DNA from: Strix aluco
Taxonomy: Eukaryota > Chordata > Aves > Strigiformes > Strigidae
Assembly: GCF_031877795.1 (NCBI RefSeq)
Contig: NC_133933.1
Location: 22,596,029-22,660,028 of the forward strand
Direction of reading: 5' to 3'
Length of the DNA: 64,000 bases
The notes below the pieces were generated by a model. The model saw only the letters and a list, made by a program, of their open reading frames with translations. It ran no database searches and was not told the DNA's origin. The position numbers and the translations under genes are program-made. Below are positions 38,017 through 50,900 of the stretch, one piece after another; positions within the stretch are counted from its first letter, which is position 1; the number at the start of each line of letters is the position of its first letter.

Positions 38017-38155
38017 TCATTATTTCCATGTTGCAGGTACTGGAAAACACACACAGACTTTACATAGCTCAGTTTTACAGAGCGGCTCACGGATGGGGCT
38101 GGGCACTGAACCGGGAATTGCTGTGTCTTTGCCCAGGGGTTTTAGCCATTAAGCA
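38017..38155 (+). mobile_element. MIR-like SINE relic
   Basis: The order of blocks matches the MIR core and tail: 'cattatttccatgttgcagg', an acagactt-type block, 'ggggctgggcactgaaccgg', 'tttgcccaggggttttagcc' and then 'attaagcaa'. It is heavily diverged and no target-site duplication is visible. It directly precedes the CR1 fragment at 38181. Confidence 0.5.
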
Positions 38156-38180
38156 ACCCTCACCTGCTACAGGTGTTAAG

Positions 38181-38306
38181 ATAAGGCTCCCCAGGGAAGT
38201 GGTCATAGCACCAAGCCTGTCAGAGTTTAAGGAGTATCTGGACAATGCTCTTAGTCATATGGTTTAGTTTTAGGTAGTCCTGTGAGGAGCAGGGAGTTGA
38301 GCTTGG
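38181..38306 (+). mobile_element. CR1 LINE 3' fragment
   Basis: The sequence follows the CR1 3' end: 'gctccccagggaagtggtca', 'gagtttaaggagtatctgg', 'ggtttagttttaggtagtcc' and 'gaggagcagggagttg'. This 3' form is typical of avian CR1 subfamilies and is a main reason for suggesting a bird. The copy is 5'-truncated, as is usual for CR1, and the terminal octamer repeat is missing or decayed. Confidence 0.85.
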
Positions 38307-38428
38307 TGCAGAGACACACAAAAGTCAGGAGAAGAATACTCAGCAAGTATTTCCAAGGAAGAGGGAAGCCGAAATCCCAGAATTAGGAATGGCCACCAGG
38401 CTTATAGCAATCACCTCTACAGGATGGG

Positions 38429-38499
38429 TCCAGGATGTCCAGGATGTGAAAACATCTGTAATTACAGGTTAACTTGTAATTACAGGTTACACTGTAATT
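38429..38499 (+). repeat. two adjacent short tandem duplications
   Basis: A 9-bp unit (tccaggatg) occurs twice at 38429-38446. After 10 bp, an 18-bp unit starting tgtaattacaggtta occurs 2.4 times at 38457-38499 (copies at 38457, 38475 and a partial one at 38493). Such clustering points to a local slippage-prone site next to the CR1 fragment. Confidence 0.75.
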
Positions 38500-39329
38500 C
38501 TGCCCAGGAAGCCCAGCACAAAACTAGGGGAGCCCTTTGCATGGTTTGCTCACCTCTGCGTGGTGTTAAATGGCACAGGTCTGCCTGCCATGGTGGCTCC
38601 TGTCCTTGACCTGTTTTGTTTTTTTCCAGCAGTTTAGAAAAGCTGAAGCTGAGGGCACATGTTTAATGGCAATGCATCTCTTTTATTACAAGCATAATGC
38701 ATCTGTAAAACATTATAGATCCATTAGAAATGGAAGACATTAATGTGGAAAGCTTTACTGAGGAACTGGAAGAAGATTAGGAGTTTGGAAGTTTGTGTTT
38801 ATTTCTTTGAATTTTGATCTATGGCTAAAAATAATGTATTCTAACTCATAACGTATTTGTTGTGGCTTCCCTTTTGGCCAAAGTGCAGTCTAGAAGGTGA
38901 GCAGAATCAGTTTTGACTCATCGAGAGAGAGTCCAAGGGAGCAGGAGCAGTTTTGAAAGGTGAAACTGACAAAAAAAGTTGATTTTACCCAAAACACCTT
39001 CTACCATTTCATCTGAGACCAAGGCTCTTTAGACCTCTCCTGGGTAGAAGCATTTATCACATTTTGATGGTGATTTCAGCTCATAAAGAGATTTGGTTAT
39101 TGTGAGCCTGTGAGCAATATAGCGTGTTTCTGAGTTATTCAGGAATCTTCTTACAGTGTTATGCTCAAAATATTGTTTCTGGGCAAAAGGGAAACGTACC
39201 TTATATATAAGACAAGAATTTATTGTTAGTATAACTGAAATCTTAGCACTCCAATAAAAAAATCATTACTAGTCCAGGTCTAATTATTACAGAAAAATAA
39301 ATAATACTCCTATGCAGAAAAAGCTTCAA
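38500..39329. other. non-coding stretch, nothing supportable
   Basis: No ORF of interest and no repeat recognised. Confidence 0.5.
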
Positions 39330-39366
39330 TAGTAGTAGTAGTAGTAGTAGTAGTAATAATAATAAT
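39330..39366 (+). repeat. (TAG)8 microsatellite followed by (TAA)n
   Basis: Eight TAG units run into four to five AAT/TAA units. Read on the minus strand, the tract gives a run of leucines in a spurious 65-codon ORF. Confidence 0.9.
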
Positions 39367-40768
39367 TTAAAATTGTTATACACACACTTCTTAGCTGCTA
39401 CCCCTATTCCTGGTGTTATGCTCCCCCTGCCCTTGCTCATCTGGGTCCAATTGGTGATTTCATTCTGGTGGTGGTGTTACAGGGAATCGTCAGCATCTGG
39501 AGTCCTTCAGTGGGAGGAATGGGAGGTTGATGGCACTGGTTTCTTCTTCCACACTCTAGAATCTTCTGGGGGTCAGTTTTATGATTGTTAACATGCTTTT
39601 ACACCTTGTTTTTTCTTTATTGGACTGAAACTCCATTATACATCCAGATTTACTATATATGTTGATTATATACATGTAAGATACTATTTCTTTGTCCTCT
39701 TTGCTACCCCTAAAACCATTTTTGTCCAGCTCTGTATCTGCATTTCTCTGACTGATCATAGGTGAGTTGTTTGTATCAGTGAGGTCTCCAGAGCCAAGCC
39801 TGAGCCCCATCTCACACCATCCCATGCCTGTACTCCTCCGCACCGCATCCTCTGCCTCCACTTCTCAAGACCTCTGCTGTCATACCAGGCCTATGATTAA
39901 CTCTATTAACTCTAGCATATTAAGTTGGAGTCATGAACACCTCATGGTGCACAGAAGAGCTACTTGTTACCGCTATCTGTATAAAACTATAGTTGTTCCA
40001 TACAGTCCTAATCAAATCAAAACAAATCAGCCATAGCCACCCGGTCAGAATGAAAAAAATGTTCCTACAGCTAAACCAAATTTAAACAAAATATCAGGCA
40101 GGTCAATAAAAGTCCAGGCAAAGCAAGCCTGACAAGCCTCAGTCCTGAGCCTTTGCAAACTCAGTACAAAACCTGTGGCCTGTTGCTAGCAATGGCCATA
40201 CTGTACTGCAGGGATAGAGGGTTTCAATAGCTCCTGTTTCTGGAATAAACTGAAGCAGAAAGGCTTTGCGTACTGCATACTACTGAGAATGTGGCTTAGG
40301 CTTATCATCCTTTCTCTGTCATTTCTTCCTCCTGCCTCTCTGTATAATGACACAGGGAGCAATGAGGAACACCATGGGATCAAGAGCGGATGAAGATACC
40401 TTCTGGAAACGGACAAAAACAAAAGCAGATTTTGCTCACTGGGACTGAGGATAAATCACTTGTTTGGCTGGGAGCGGGGCTTTCACATTTGTCACTTCAC
40501 TGACTGATGGGAACGATGTATTTCCTTACTTTAAGGGAAGGACAGGCATGCCATAGGCCTCAGCAATCTAGGAGCTAATTTGAGCTGAACTCAACTCCTT
40601 CCTGACACATTTTTGCCTGGGCACACACGTGAAAAACTTTAAGGAAGAAGCTGCTTGGGAAACAGAACAAAAGGCTTTGGTGAAGATTGGGACCATCTCC
40701 AGCATCCTACATCTTTCAAAAACTCCAATGAGATGTTTCTTGCTCCCTTTCTTCAGTAATGTTTATTG
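39367..40768. other. non-coding stretch, nothing supportable
   Basis: Only chance-length ORFs are present, up to 101 codons at 39556-39861 on the minus strand. No repeat was recognised. Confidence 0.5.
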
Positions 40769-40826
40769 GCATCTGTTGTGGTTTAACAAAAATTAACTCT
40801 ATCCCAGCTGAAACCAGGACAGCATC
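40769..40826 (+). mobile_element. internally deleted solo LTR (ERVL-type) with target-site duplication
   Basis: A 48-bp unit at 40774-40821 begins 'tgttgtggtttaac', ends 'agctgaaaccaggaca', and so has the TG...CA ends of an LTR. It is flanked by a perfect 5-bp direct repeat, gcatc, at 40769-40773 and 40822-40826. Both ends resemble those of a common avian ERVL-type LTR that is normally several hundred bp long, and 5-bp duplications suit ERVL integration. The body is missing, with the first 14 bp joined to the last 34 or so. No viral coding sequence is present. The family was assigned from memory; the ends and duplication are seen directly. Confidence 0.75.
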
Positions 40827-43789
40827 TATTTCCAGGCACAACTGATGTCAATTCCTCTCTGCCCTTTGCACAGGAAGGGCGCAGGGTGATCTAGCCAGGA
40901 CATACAAAGCAATTGCCAGGTATCAGGTACCCAAGCACAAAGCAAGAGAGTTACTGAAACCTGATCTCGTGATTCAGAGGCATGCTGTTTTTCAGTATCC
41001 TGTCTGCCTGTCTTCTTTCATTCCTCAGGAAAGAAAAACTGTTCTGTAGGTGATGGATGACAACCCTTCAGCCATGGTGAGCCTCTACCAATGCTCACTG
41101 TGTCCAGCCCAGACTGCGCAGTGCAGCTTGCGGGCATGCTGTGTGATGAGTTAGCACCCTTGTGCAGAGCCCTGCTGCACTGCAAGGCTGGTTTTACAGG
41201 GCATGAAGGGTTTTTTTATACACCTACCAGCCCTAATTCATCCAGCTGACTACACACGGCTTTGAGATGGTGGAAAAATCTACAGTCTGACCTGTCCTGA
41301 ATTGCACAATATCTCACTTCTGCTTGCAGGATTCAAACAGCGAATGAAACGATCTCTGAGTATATGGCTAGAAGATGGAAATGAAAATGAGCAGAGATTT
41401 ACCAGTTTGGGAAGCATTTGAATTACATGTAATGGGACCAGCTGATGTGCTGTATGCAGAACAAATCAATCCCCAGATGGTTATTTACCTGCAGAAGTTG
41501 GGAAGTGAAAGATAACTACCTAAAATGCAACAGTCATATGCAATATATGTAAGAGGGAGTCATCTAGAGACAAATGGAGGATATTCAGATTATGTCCATG
41601 CTGCTGGTTGAGCAGTGCTGTATTCCAGACATATGTCCTGTTCATACTGCTACATTCAAATGCTTGTACCAAGACCTGGAGCACTCACAAGAGATAGGGG
41701 AACCTGGGCAACACAGTGTTTTCCTGCAGGTTCTTGTTTATCCAGCCTGTGAAGGGCTGAGCCTGTTGTGTACGAGTTTCACCTAGTGCTTCACTTCCCA
41801 AGTGCAACGAGTCTGAGCTCTACCGCAGCAAGCCACAAACAGCATGTACAGAAAATGCGTGTATCGAGGGGGCTGAGTGTGCCTCCACTGTTCCTTTGTC
41901 ACTTTTAAGCTCAGGGTATAGAGAGTCCTTGATGTCGGAAACGCTTCCAGCATATATGGGTGTTGATAAGGGGCAAGCCTTCTAGAAACAACACCATAGT
42001 GTGGTGGTCACCGAGAGCATAATGGGCATAATGGATCAATGCAACATGAGCATCGTGAGAGCAATGCCAGATGATGAGCTTCCTTGTAATGCACTTAGGG
42101 CAAAGTGGAGCCTGCTGCAAATCTGATAGTATCTCCGCAACTCTGAAAGAAGGAAGGTGTAAGGCTGAAGAATCTTCTGTGTCTCCAGTTTCACAGGATA
42201 ATTTATAGAGACTACTTAGGTACATCTGCAAAGTTTTCTTCTGTTTCCTACAGGATACTTAAGCAAAATCCTTAGCATTATAAAGTTGTGGTCACCTCAT
42301 GCTAACACTTTGTGTTACATCCTTCATGTCTGGGAAGGAATAGCTGAGAGAGATGCAGATAGCAAAGCATGAAGAGTCATGAGGTTAGCGAAGTTCTGAA
42401 CTCTGGTCCCTCACAGCAATTTTCATAAATTTTTAACAGTATTTCTTGAGTTATGATGAATATTTGTTCCTTTAATCCATTTTCTTGCTTTAAGGAACAG
42501 AAGCTATAAAATACGTGGCAGATCTCTACCCCAGGTGAAAGCTGAATGCTTTTTTTTGGAGCCACTCTCATCTCTTCTGGCACATATAACCTCAGTGTGC
42601 ATAACTGCATGGCACAAAGTCAGAGACCTATGGCATAATACCAACTGTGGCCCCCGACTCTGAGATACGACCTCCCTTACCTTCATTTGAGGGATGTGCA
42701 AATATTGAGTCTTTCCCAAAGCAATTTTCCCCCTAAGTCTCAGCAGGAGGAATGATGCAGGAGGCAGGCGCTAGGGTCTGAACAAGCCTAAGCAAGGGGG
42801 ATGGGTGCTGAGGTCTCAAGTTGGACTGAGCTTAGGACAAAGAGTGAGCTGGGTCAGGAAACGGGTCAGAAGCGGCACCTAGGTGAGGCGGCAGAATTGA
42901 AGAGTGAACTTTCTCAGAGTGCTGGAGGAGACACGGAGCAACAAGGTTCAACTAGTATCATCCTTCTGCCTGTGTTCTGAATGGGACTTGCATACACATG
43001 GGATCCAGGGCCCAAATAAACTATTTGGCTTATTGAACTCTTTGTTTCCAGGAAAACTGCTTGTGAGCAGCTGGTGGGATTGCCAGAGCCTGGGGACTGT
43101 CGGGTGCTGGAGGCTGGTCAGGGCAAAACCCCTACCATCATCAATCAAACGCTTTTTCTCTGTTAGCTGCTGAGGAGGGACTGCCCCTTTCTAAAGGCAG
43201 GCACTCGGTAAACACTGGAATAACTCCAAAGGAAGGGTAAAGATGTTTCTAACTCTCACTGAATGTCATATATCTCTTCAAATATAGGTTAGATCAAGTG
43301 TCTGGAGGATGAGATGTCAGCTCAGTTTAATCAGCTATGAAAACAACAAGGCTCATTTTATTCCGTTTTTTTGAAAGTGCTTTTGAGACCTGATTGCACA
43401 GAGCCTGCATGCCAAAAATCCTGGTGTCTCCCATTTCTGTGAGCCCATTTGTTTCAGTTCCCAACTCCTGTCCTAATTTGAGACTACATCTCTCAAAGGC
43501 GGTACATAAATAGACAGATTACCATGCCTCTTCCAGAAAGTAACCTGTCAGCTGAGCTCTGTTTAAAGAACAAAAAGCCCTTGCAGACAGTCTGTGCCTA
43601 CAGATACACTGAACCAGATGCTGTTTTTCCAGTGAATGGCTGAGACTGTGAGACAGTCTTATATTGTTTGACGTTTTCCTTCCTCGTGATGATTAGGGTA
43701 TCAGTGCCCTGTTTTACCATACCTCTATGTAAATGTCAAGGCTGACAACTACTGAGAAAGCATTCAGGAAGGCATGAATACATTTAGTT
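40827..43789. other. non-coding stretch, nothing supportable
   Basis: ORFs reach 106 codons (41911-42231, minus) without recognisable domains. No repeat was called. Confidence 0.5.
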
Positions 43790-43890
43790 TCCAAAACTGA
43801 TGAAAAGCAACGCTTTTTTACACAACCCATAATTAACCTGGGGAATTCAGTGCTACACAATATCAATGAGGCTAAATGCTTTACAGTCTC
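43790..43890 (+). mobile_element. decayed CR1 LINE fragment
   Basis: 'cgcttttttacacaaccc' and 'aattaacctggggaattcag' followed by 'tgctaca' and 'gaggctaaatgcttt' correspond, in order, to the CR1 segment just upstream of its 3' terminus. It is old and heavily diverged. Confidence 0.6.
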
Positions 43891-44368
43891 CAAAGTAAGA
43901 TTTTCTTTTTTCTGTAAATATTAAGGTCTTTGTTCTGTGCGTACACAGCAGCTGACACTCCACCAAAACTGAGACTCTGAGGTCCTACCACCACGTAGAT
44001 GGACAAGTAAATAAAAAACTACAGCCGTGCCATTCCTAACACAATAATGACAAATTTGACTGAACCTTCTTAGTAGTTCTAGTGCTGCATTGATATTGCA
44101 GACAAGAGCTTGTCAGAAAGTTAACATCTGTGCATTTTTGTGTGGGAAATGCCAGCGCTATGACCTGCTTTGCAGAATGTATCTGTTTCATCGCACATTT
44201 TGACAAAACTCATGGTTCAGAAAGGGATGAAGTATTTTAAAAATTATTTTTATTGAATCCATTACAAAAGAAGAATCCAGGTTGTGAGCAGCTCTGTTAA
44301 ACCCCACAGTCTCCAAGTTTTAATCCCAAAATTAACTGCTGGAGGCTACTGAAAACAGTCTTCAGCCT

Positions 44369-44408
44369 TAGTATCATTACAAAATTATTAGTATCATTAC
44401 AAAATTAT
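44369..44408 (+). repeat. exact 20-bp tandem duplication
   Basis: The 20-bp unit 'tagtatcattacaaaattat' occurs twice without a mismatch (44369-44388 and 44389-44408). Perfect identity suggests a recent event. Confidence 0.9.
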
Positions 44409-47400
44409 TTATTAGGAAAGTCTTTGCAGTGTCTTCTGAGGCCTCAGAGACTGAGAAAGACTTCAGAGTTAATTCAGTCATCAAGAATGCCAGTTCCTAG
44501 GCCCTGCATTTCATTGTCTCATAAATATACTTCATCCAGAGCCAAAGATAACCACTCACCACTGTGTTCTCCACAGTTTCCAGTGGGTTTTTCTGCAATG
44601 GGATTTTAATCTGGGGTAAGTGCACAGTCTGATCAGCAATAAGCACTTCAGAAATACCTGAAAATGTTCTTTGTCCAAGTAAGATTCTTCTGGACTTTAT
44701 TCTCTCTAATGCTTTGTTCAAAGAACTGTATTGGAATAGTGAATTCCCTGAACACAGCACTTGTGATGACTCAGCCAGTGACAAATTGCTTCTACTACCG
44801 TGTATAATGAGATCAGAGCCTGCTAACCTACAACTGGTCATCTGTTTCCTTCTTCTTTATGGTTTAATGTATATGTGAAGTTGGCCAGTGAGAATTTGCT
44901 CAATAGCGGATGGATTACTAGCAAAATGAAAGCAGGGAGTTCCATGAGGCTGCTTAAAGGAGAAGCATTTTTATGCTTCAGAAATACTTTGACCACAGTG
45001 GTTTCCCGCTAAATCCGTTGAGGTACGATATTTGCTTGGACCATGAACTTTCTGTGGGAGGGCTGCTTCATGGTTAGTCACCAGCACCCAGGAAAATATC
45101 ATCCTGGACACCCCTGAGCTGTCTGACAATACAAGTACTACAAATATCAGAAACCTTGAAACAGCTGTTAGTGCATAACAGCCTTTAGTGAGATCCCAGC
45201 TAACAGCTGTTGAATTGAACACTAAAGGAGAATTTAGAGAGATCTTTACAGTCAAAGCCACTGACTGAAGCTTCTGGCTCATATATCTAGTTGATTCAGG
45301 GCAGAAAAACAAATTCTATTTGTGCCTTATTAAACATCCTGAAATATTCATCAATAATGCCCCAAAGGATGTGGAATTGCTTCAGCATACTGCAGGATTT
45401 AAGTTAATCACTCTGATATTCCATTTAAAAAGAGTCTTCTGCCCATCATGAACAAAACTATCTCATTTTGATAAAGTTGATAACTGGTGATAAGGAAAGA
45501 ACATTTACTATAAAGAAACCAAGGTGAGAGGCAGAAAGAAATCAGTTCAACTTTCAGATCTTTGCTGGAATTTAGAAGGATGATTTACATTTTCAATATA
45601 CATGTTAGTTGGGTGCTGGTTTTCTTTTGTGTACTTTTTTGTTGTTTTTAAGTGAAAACCTAGGAAGTATGAAACTTTTTCCCTCCATAAAATGGAGTCT
45701 GCACAAACTCGTGTTTACAGTCACCTTTCTGGGTGACTCATGCCAGACTGCCTTTGCAAACAGTCATTCAAGATCTCTATAGCGAGGTATTGAAATTAAA
45801 CCAAAACATCACTGTGGCTCTCTTTTCTTAACGGGATATGAAATAATTTGCAAAAGGAGAGATACATCACTGGCAACAAAATTCCTCTGAGTACCACCCT
45901 AATAATACTAATGCAGGCTAATGAAGGGCCATGGCCTATATTCATGTTCTGGGACTGCAAGCTCCCCTTTGCTCAGCAGTACATGCTGCAGTTGACATGT
46001 GCGTTGCACACTGAACATGGTTTCTCCCCTCTCCCTTCTTGTCTCAGGCTTTGCATTTCTGCACCAAGCTGTGGTCAGTGAATCAAAAATCCAGGCTCTG
46101 GGCAGCCAGGAGTTAGACTGGGGGGTTGCTGCTCTCGCTGGCATCATGGATGGTGGCAAAAGCTCAGCATCCTTTGGTTTGCCTGGCAGCGATGATGACA
46201 GTGACAGACTATTCACAGGGGGCTGCCATCCCTAAATGCAACATCTAGTGCCATTTGAGATGGGCTAAGGGTCTGAGACACCTACACAGAGCTGCTAGAA
46301 GGACCTACTGAAGCTACTCACCTTTCCACAAAAGTAGCTGGAGGCCAGGGAAAGTAACCTGGAGCTTCTGACTTAACACCACTGTTAGACACCTCGCGTG
46401 GCTTCACACACTTCAGCAGCCACCCTGTGTGACATGAGTGGGGACTCCTCCCTCATCTCAGAGCTATTGCTTCAGGGGGTGTGGGTGGCACTGTGATGTG
46501 CACACACCTCACCTTCTGAAGGTCGGCTCCACTGTGGGCACACTGAAGACCATGACTGCTTGTTCAAAGCTACTGGAGTCTTCAGTGGGAAGACTGGAAT
46601 GTTTTTATGGAAATGGTGCTTCTTTGAAGAGCTCAAAAAAAGCCTCTGGTGAGGTCTGACCCTAGCAGGGCTGGAGAACAATCAGGGTTTCCATTACAGC
46701 CTCTCGCTGCTCCTTTCACCTTCAGGGCTGCTGTGGAGCCCTAGCACAACCCTTCCATGCCAAGTCCCAAGGACAGCCCATGGGCTCACAGGCTGGCTTT
46801 TTCCCCGACCACTGGAGCACTTGGGAACCACGCAGCCCCTTGAGTAAGGCTCCCAGCCAGCCTTCACTCCTGCCATCCCACAGATCTGTCCGGCAGGTGA
46901 CACAGAGCTGGGACTCCTCGTTCCTCCAGCAGCCTGGCTAAACACAGGCAGCAGCTAGGGATCTCCAAGAGTTTGATGTTAGCAAGATCAAATGTTGCTC
47001 ATCTCTAAATGATGTTTGAATTCAGAGATTTAGATCTTGATCTGTGGTCTGAAAATATCCTGAAAATCAAATCATTGTGAAACAGAAATTCATTCTCCCA
47101 ACCAGCTCCAGTTGTCAGGACTCACTCCTTCTCAAAATAAGCCATCTATCATGGAGACAGGCATCTAACTTTAACCCAGATTTGAAACTGTTGGCTTGGA
47201 GGTTTGTAACTAAAATCCCAGCAACATCCCAACTGTTCTCAGGCTCACACTGAGGGGCCGCATCTGCTCGAAGTAAAAAATCTGAATTTACATGAGTCAC
47301 ACATCAACTCATTCTATGTACAGACACGAAAAGCAATGCCAAAAAAAAGGCTGTCTGTGTGCCAGCAATGCCATGTTTACATTAAAGCTTGTCAAATACA

Positions 47401-47810
47401 GCCCTAAAAGCACTACATAAATAGGTGGAAATATTGAATGTGCTGCTGCATCATAAAATTGAAAGTGTTAAACTATTACAGATGGCTAATATGCATTATC
47501 TTCCTCATCTGTGAAAGTGAGGACTTCTCTTCATCAGGCAGAGGCATTGTCCTCCCGACAGCCATGGCTCCTGCAGAAGGGGACTGTCATGAGCAAGTCT
47601 GCTCTGCAGCTGGAGCCATCCTCTCCCTGCACGGCCCTGCTGGTCCGCTGTCCTATTTGGCAGCTCAGTGCTAAAACAGAATCTGCAAACTGTAAAAAAT
47701 TGGTGTAACTATATATCAGGGCCAGAAACTAATCTGGTTCCCTGTCTTAGGTATGCTGACATTTCAGAACCATCATGATTTTTGTCATGCAACTCTTTAT
47801 AAGAGTGAAG
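44409..47810. other. non-coding stretch
   Basis: A clean splice-acceptor-like tract at 46023-46047 (pyrimidines ending 'gtctcag') opens a 62-codon plus-strand frame ending at 46235. The peptide is not recognised and there is no partner donor, so no exon is called. ORFs of 113-114 codons at 44497-44841 and 44971-45312 look like chance. Confidence 0.4.
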
Positions 47811-47900
47811 AATTACTATTCACCCCTCACTTTACAAATTGAGAACTCGGGTAGACACAGAGTTAGTGATCTCCCCAAATAACAGAGGCAGTCAATATTT
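47811..47900 (+). mobile_element. MIR-like SINE relic
   Basis: The blocks 'attactattcacccctcact', 'ttacaaattgagaactc', 'agacacagagttagtgat' and 'ctccccaaataacagaggca' match the MIR core in order, with the familiar tacagat-gagaaact-aggcacagag-gattaagtgacttgccc layout. It is diverged and lacks clear ends. Confidence 0.5.
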
Positions 47901-50900
47901 CTCCCCTTTCTATGGTATTTTTTTTAACATGCTACAAGTCTTTCTGGCTACCTTAGATTCACACAAAAGGTGGGGCAAATATTTTAATATGAGCATATCA
48001 GTGTGTCTGTGACGCTCCCTAGCACCTGCTGAATGAACACCGAGTTCTGGAGCCTGGGATACAAGCATCTGAAATACACTTTTCTACCTGATTTAAAGTC
48101 TCCTGTGTGCATGACTGGTGTGTTCTGCTCACATGCTCAGGCTTGATTCCATCACCAGATGTCAAGTCAGGAAAGACTTTTCTTGCAATCAGTTTGGCAG
48201 AAACTGTTGTATTTTTTTTCTCCATTTTTTTCCTTACATAGTATAAATTATGCTATACTGTCCGTTTCTTGGGACAATCTTGATTCATGTTTGTGACCAT
48301 CCTGAATGCTGCCACAGGGATCATTTTCCCAGCTGATGGCCTTTCTTGGATTCTCCCATTAGAGGGGCTCCCTCACTCCCTTTCATCGTGGTTGCAAACA
48401 TTCACTGCTCATCTCCTTAGCTTGTAAATCCCCATCCTTCCCACCACTGCCATTCAACAGCTGGATATTGATATCCATCTCTGATCCAGGGAGGTCACTG
48501 CTGTCATCAGTTTTCTGAATTTCCAAGTGAGCATCCTCATCTTTTCTCCCACATTGGCATGTCCAGGACAGTGAAGAGGAAATCCCCATTGATGTCTCTA
48601 AGATTGCCTCATTTTTCCCTTTCAGATCCCTGCTTTAAGCTCTCTTTTGCTGTCATGGCTGGAAAAAGCACTCAACAGAGGTTAGACTGCTGAGGTGCTG
48701 ATATTACTGCCTCTCACGCCACCCAACTCTTTTCATAACACACCTTCCTCTCTGTACATCTTGGTCTGTCGTCGCGTCGTAGGCTCGGGACTGTCTTTTA
48801 TTCTGTGCTCACACAACACCTAAGATGGTGTGACCCTGGTGGATGACTGAGCTTACTGGTAACATGCAGTAAGCCGCTCCTGCCTGCAGGTCTCTCAGCC
48901 TCGAGGGACAGAACCAGCCAGCAGACATCAGGCAGACGGTGAAGGACGGGAGGATGACCAGAGCCCAGAGCCCAGAGCCTTGCTCTGGCTGACCTTGTCC
49001 CTTCTCACTCCTATCCCAACGCCTGCTCTCAGAAACCCCTCTGATACCTTGCCAAGTTTTCCTCGTCCCTTTTCCTGACACCCTCCTCACTTTGTGCACC
49101 ATGTGGCTTTGACCACTTGGTTCTGCCCATGGGTTCTCAGCATGTCTCTGGCACAACCCCTCACACAGCACAACCTGCCCTTGTAACTATGCCCAGAAAG
49201 CCCGTGGGTGGGTACACGGCTGGGTGGGCAACACTTTAAAAGCAAAACACTCTTTCCAAAACTGAAATTGAGTTTGAGAAGCAGGCTTGAAAAACTTAAT
49301 TGGCAGATTAACCATTTGTATTTATTTATGTTTTTATTGTGTTTATCTCCATGGGAAATAGAAGTGGATTAATTTGCTCACCTGCCTATATTCTGCTTAA
49401 GATTCTGGTCCGTTTTCTTGATGTAGTCTAGGCTACAATATTTCCTTTTTTTTCAGGACAAGAGGGCTTTTCGTTTCTTTAAGCCCTCTGCAAAATCTTA
49501 TCTGGGTAGATTTCAAGGAGCTGCTATGTTGTCTGGGATTTATAGATGTTTGATAATCCCACTTGACCAGAAAAAAATTGATACTCCATACATGTACAAT
49601 TACACCGACTCTCTCATTGGTGGCTATTTTGCATCCTGGGTTCCTGCATACCCATGATAACATGTATACTATTGCTCTATAAAATACATATCAGGCAGCC
49701 AATGCTTTCTGAAAAGTCTTGGACTTGTTGTACATGGGCTGTTGTTCTATTCATGAACATATGTTTGATGCTTCCCTGAAACTCTGCTGTTAAGGACATG
49801 TGCTGTCATTGCCAGGGTAATCCCTAAAGGCAAACACAACAGTACATATGGTAAATTCTCCCATTACACCTTACTTTCATGAGTTTAGTGAATTTTGTGA
49901 TGCATGGACTGGCTGGCACATGAATTTCACATCTGGGAAAGAAGGCAGGCATTGTGTACAGGACAGATGACCTTTAATATATATTTCAGTGTTTTTCCTC
50001 TGCATTTCCTCGATAATTGAAAAGTTTTAATCTGTTTACAGTTTTCCAATAAAAACACTAGCAAAGGCAAAATCAGTTAAACCATGAAAGTCAAACACTA
50101 AGCACTAAAATCTGTTTCTGTCAGCTGGCAGAAAACAAGCAGAAAACCAATTCTTGATGACTGCCTAGTCTTTGACAAGCAGCGTGAGAATGAATCAACC
50201 TTTGCATGCCTCACTATTCAAATGTACCCCTGCAGTCAACACATGGAAAAAAGATGGAAAAATCTCATTGTGTTCAAGCACCCACGAGGTGGTGCCATTC
50301 AATAATTTTAGGAAGAAAGACTCCACCAAGGCATGAGGGAAGTCGAGATGCAGTTCCCCTTATGAATTACCACTTATTGCACAAAAAAACATGTTTTTTC
50401 TAAACCGTAGGACAAGGATCACCCCAACAGCAGCTTGCACTCAGTTAATCCAAAGCATCTGCTGCCTCATAGTCTTCTGCAGACTCTTCCCTGTTGCAGC
50501 CCTAGGGACTTTCCTCCATATGAGATGGTTCTGCAGCATAATAAATCTCACAGTCAAGACCGCCTCCCTATCGGCACACCTCTGCATTAAATAGAATCAC
50601 CTTTAACCTTATGGCCCCAAAATATACAGTTTAGTTTGCTTTGGATAGGCTATTAGGTATGGGAAAAGTCCCTGGCAAGGGTAACTGTCAGCCCTCTGAT
50701 AATTCCACTTCCCATACAGAGGCTGCTTGTCCTTTCTGCACCATCAGCTCTTGCTCGCAAGACAAACACTGTCCTCCATTAGCAACAGACTCAGGGTAAC
50801 TGAGTCAACAGAGGGAAGAGTGGGCACCCCTCCTTTCAGTATTAGCAGGACATCACCAGCTATACTCCGCATCAGTTTTCCCACTCACATGGAGATGACC

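Noticed and set aside
39243..39440. Minus-strand ORF with a leucine run
   Set aside because: The run is the translation of the TAG/TAA microsatellite.
46023..46235. Splice-acceptor-like tract opening a 62-codon frame
   Set aside because: One good acceptor is expected by chance in 64 kb, and the peptide is unrecognised with no partner exon.
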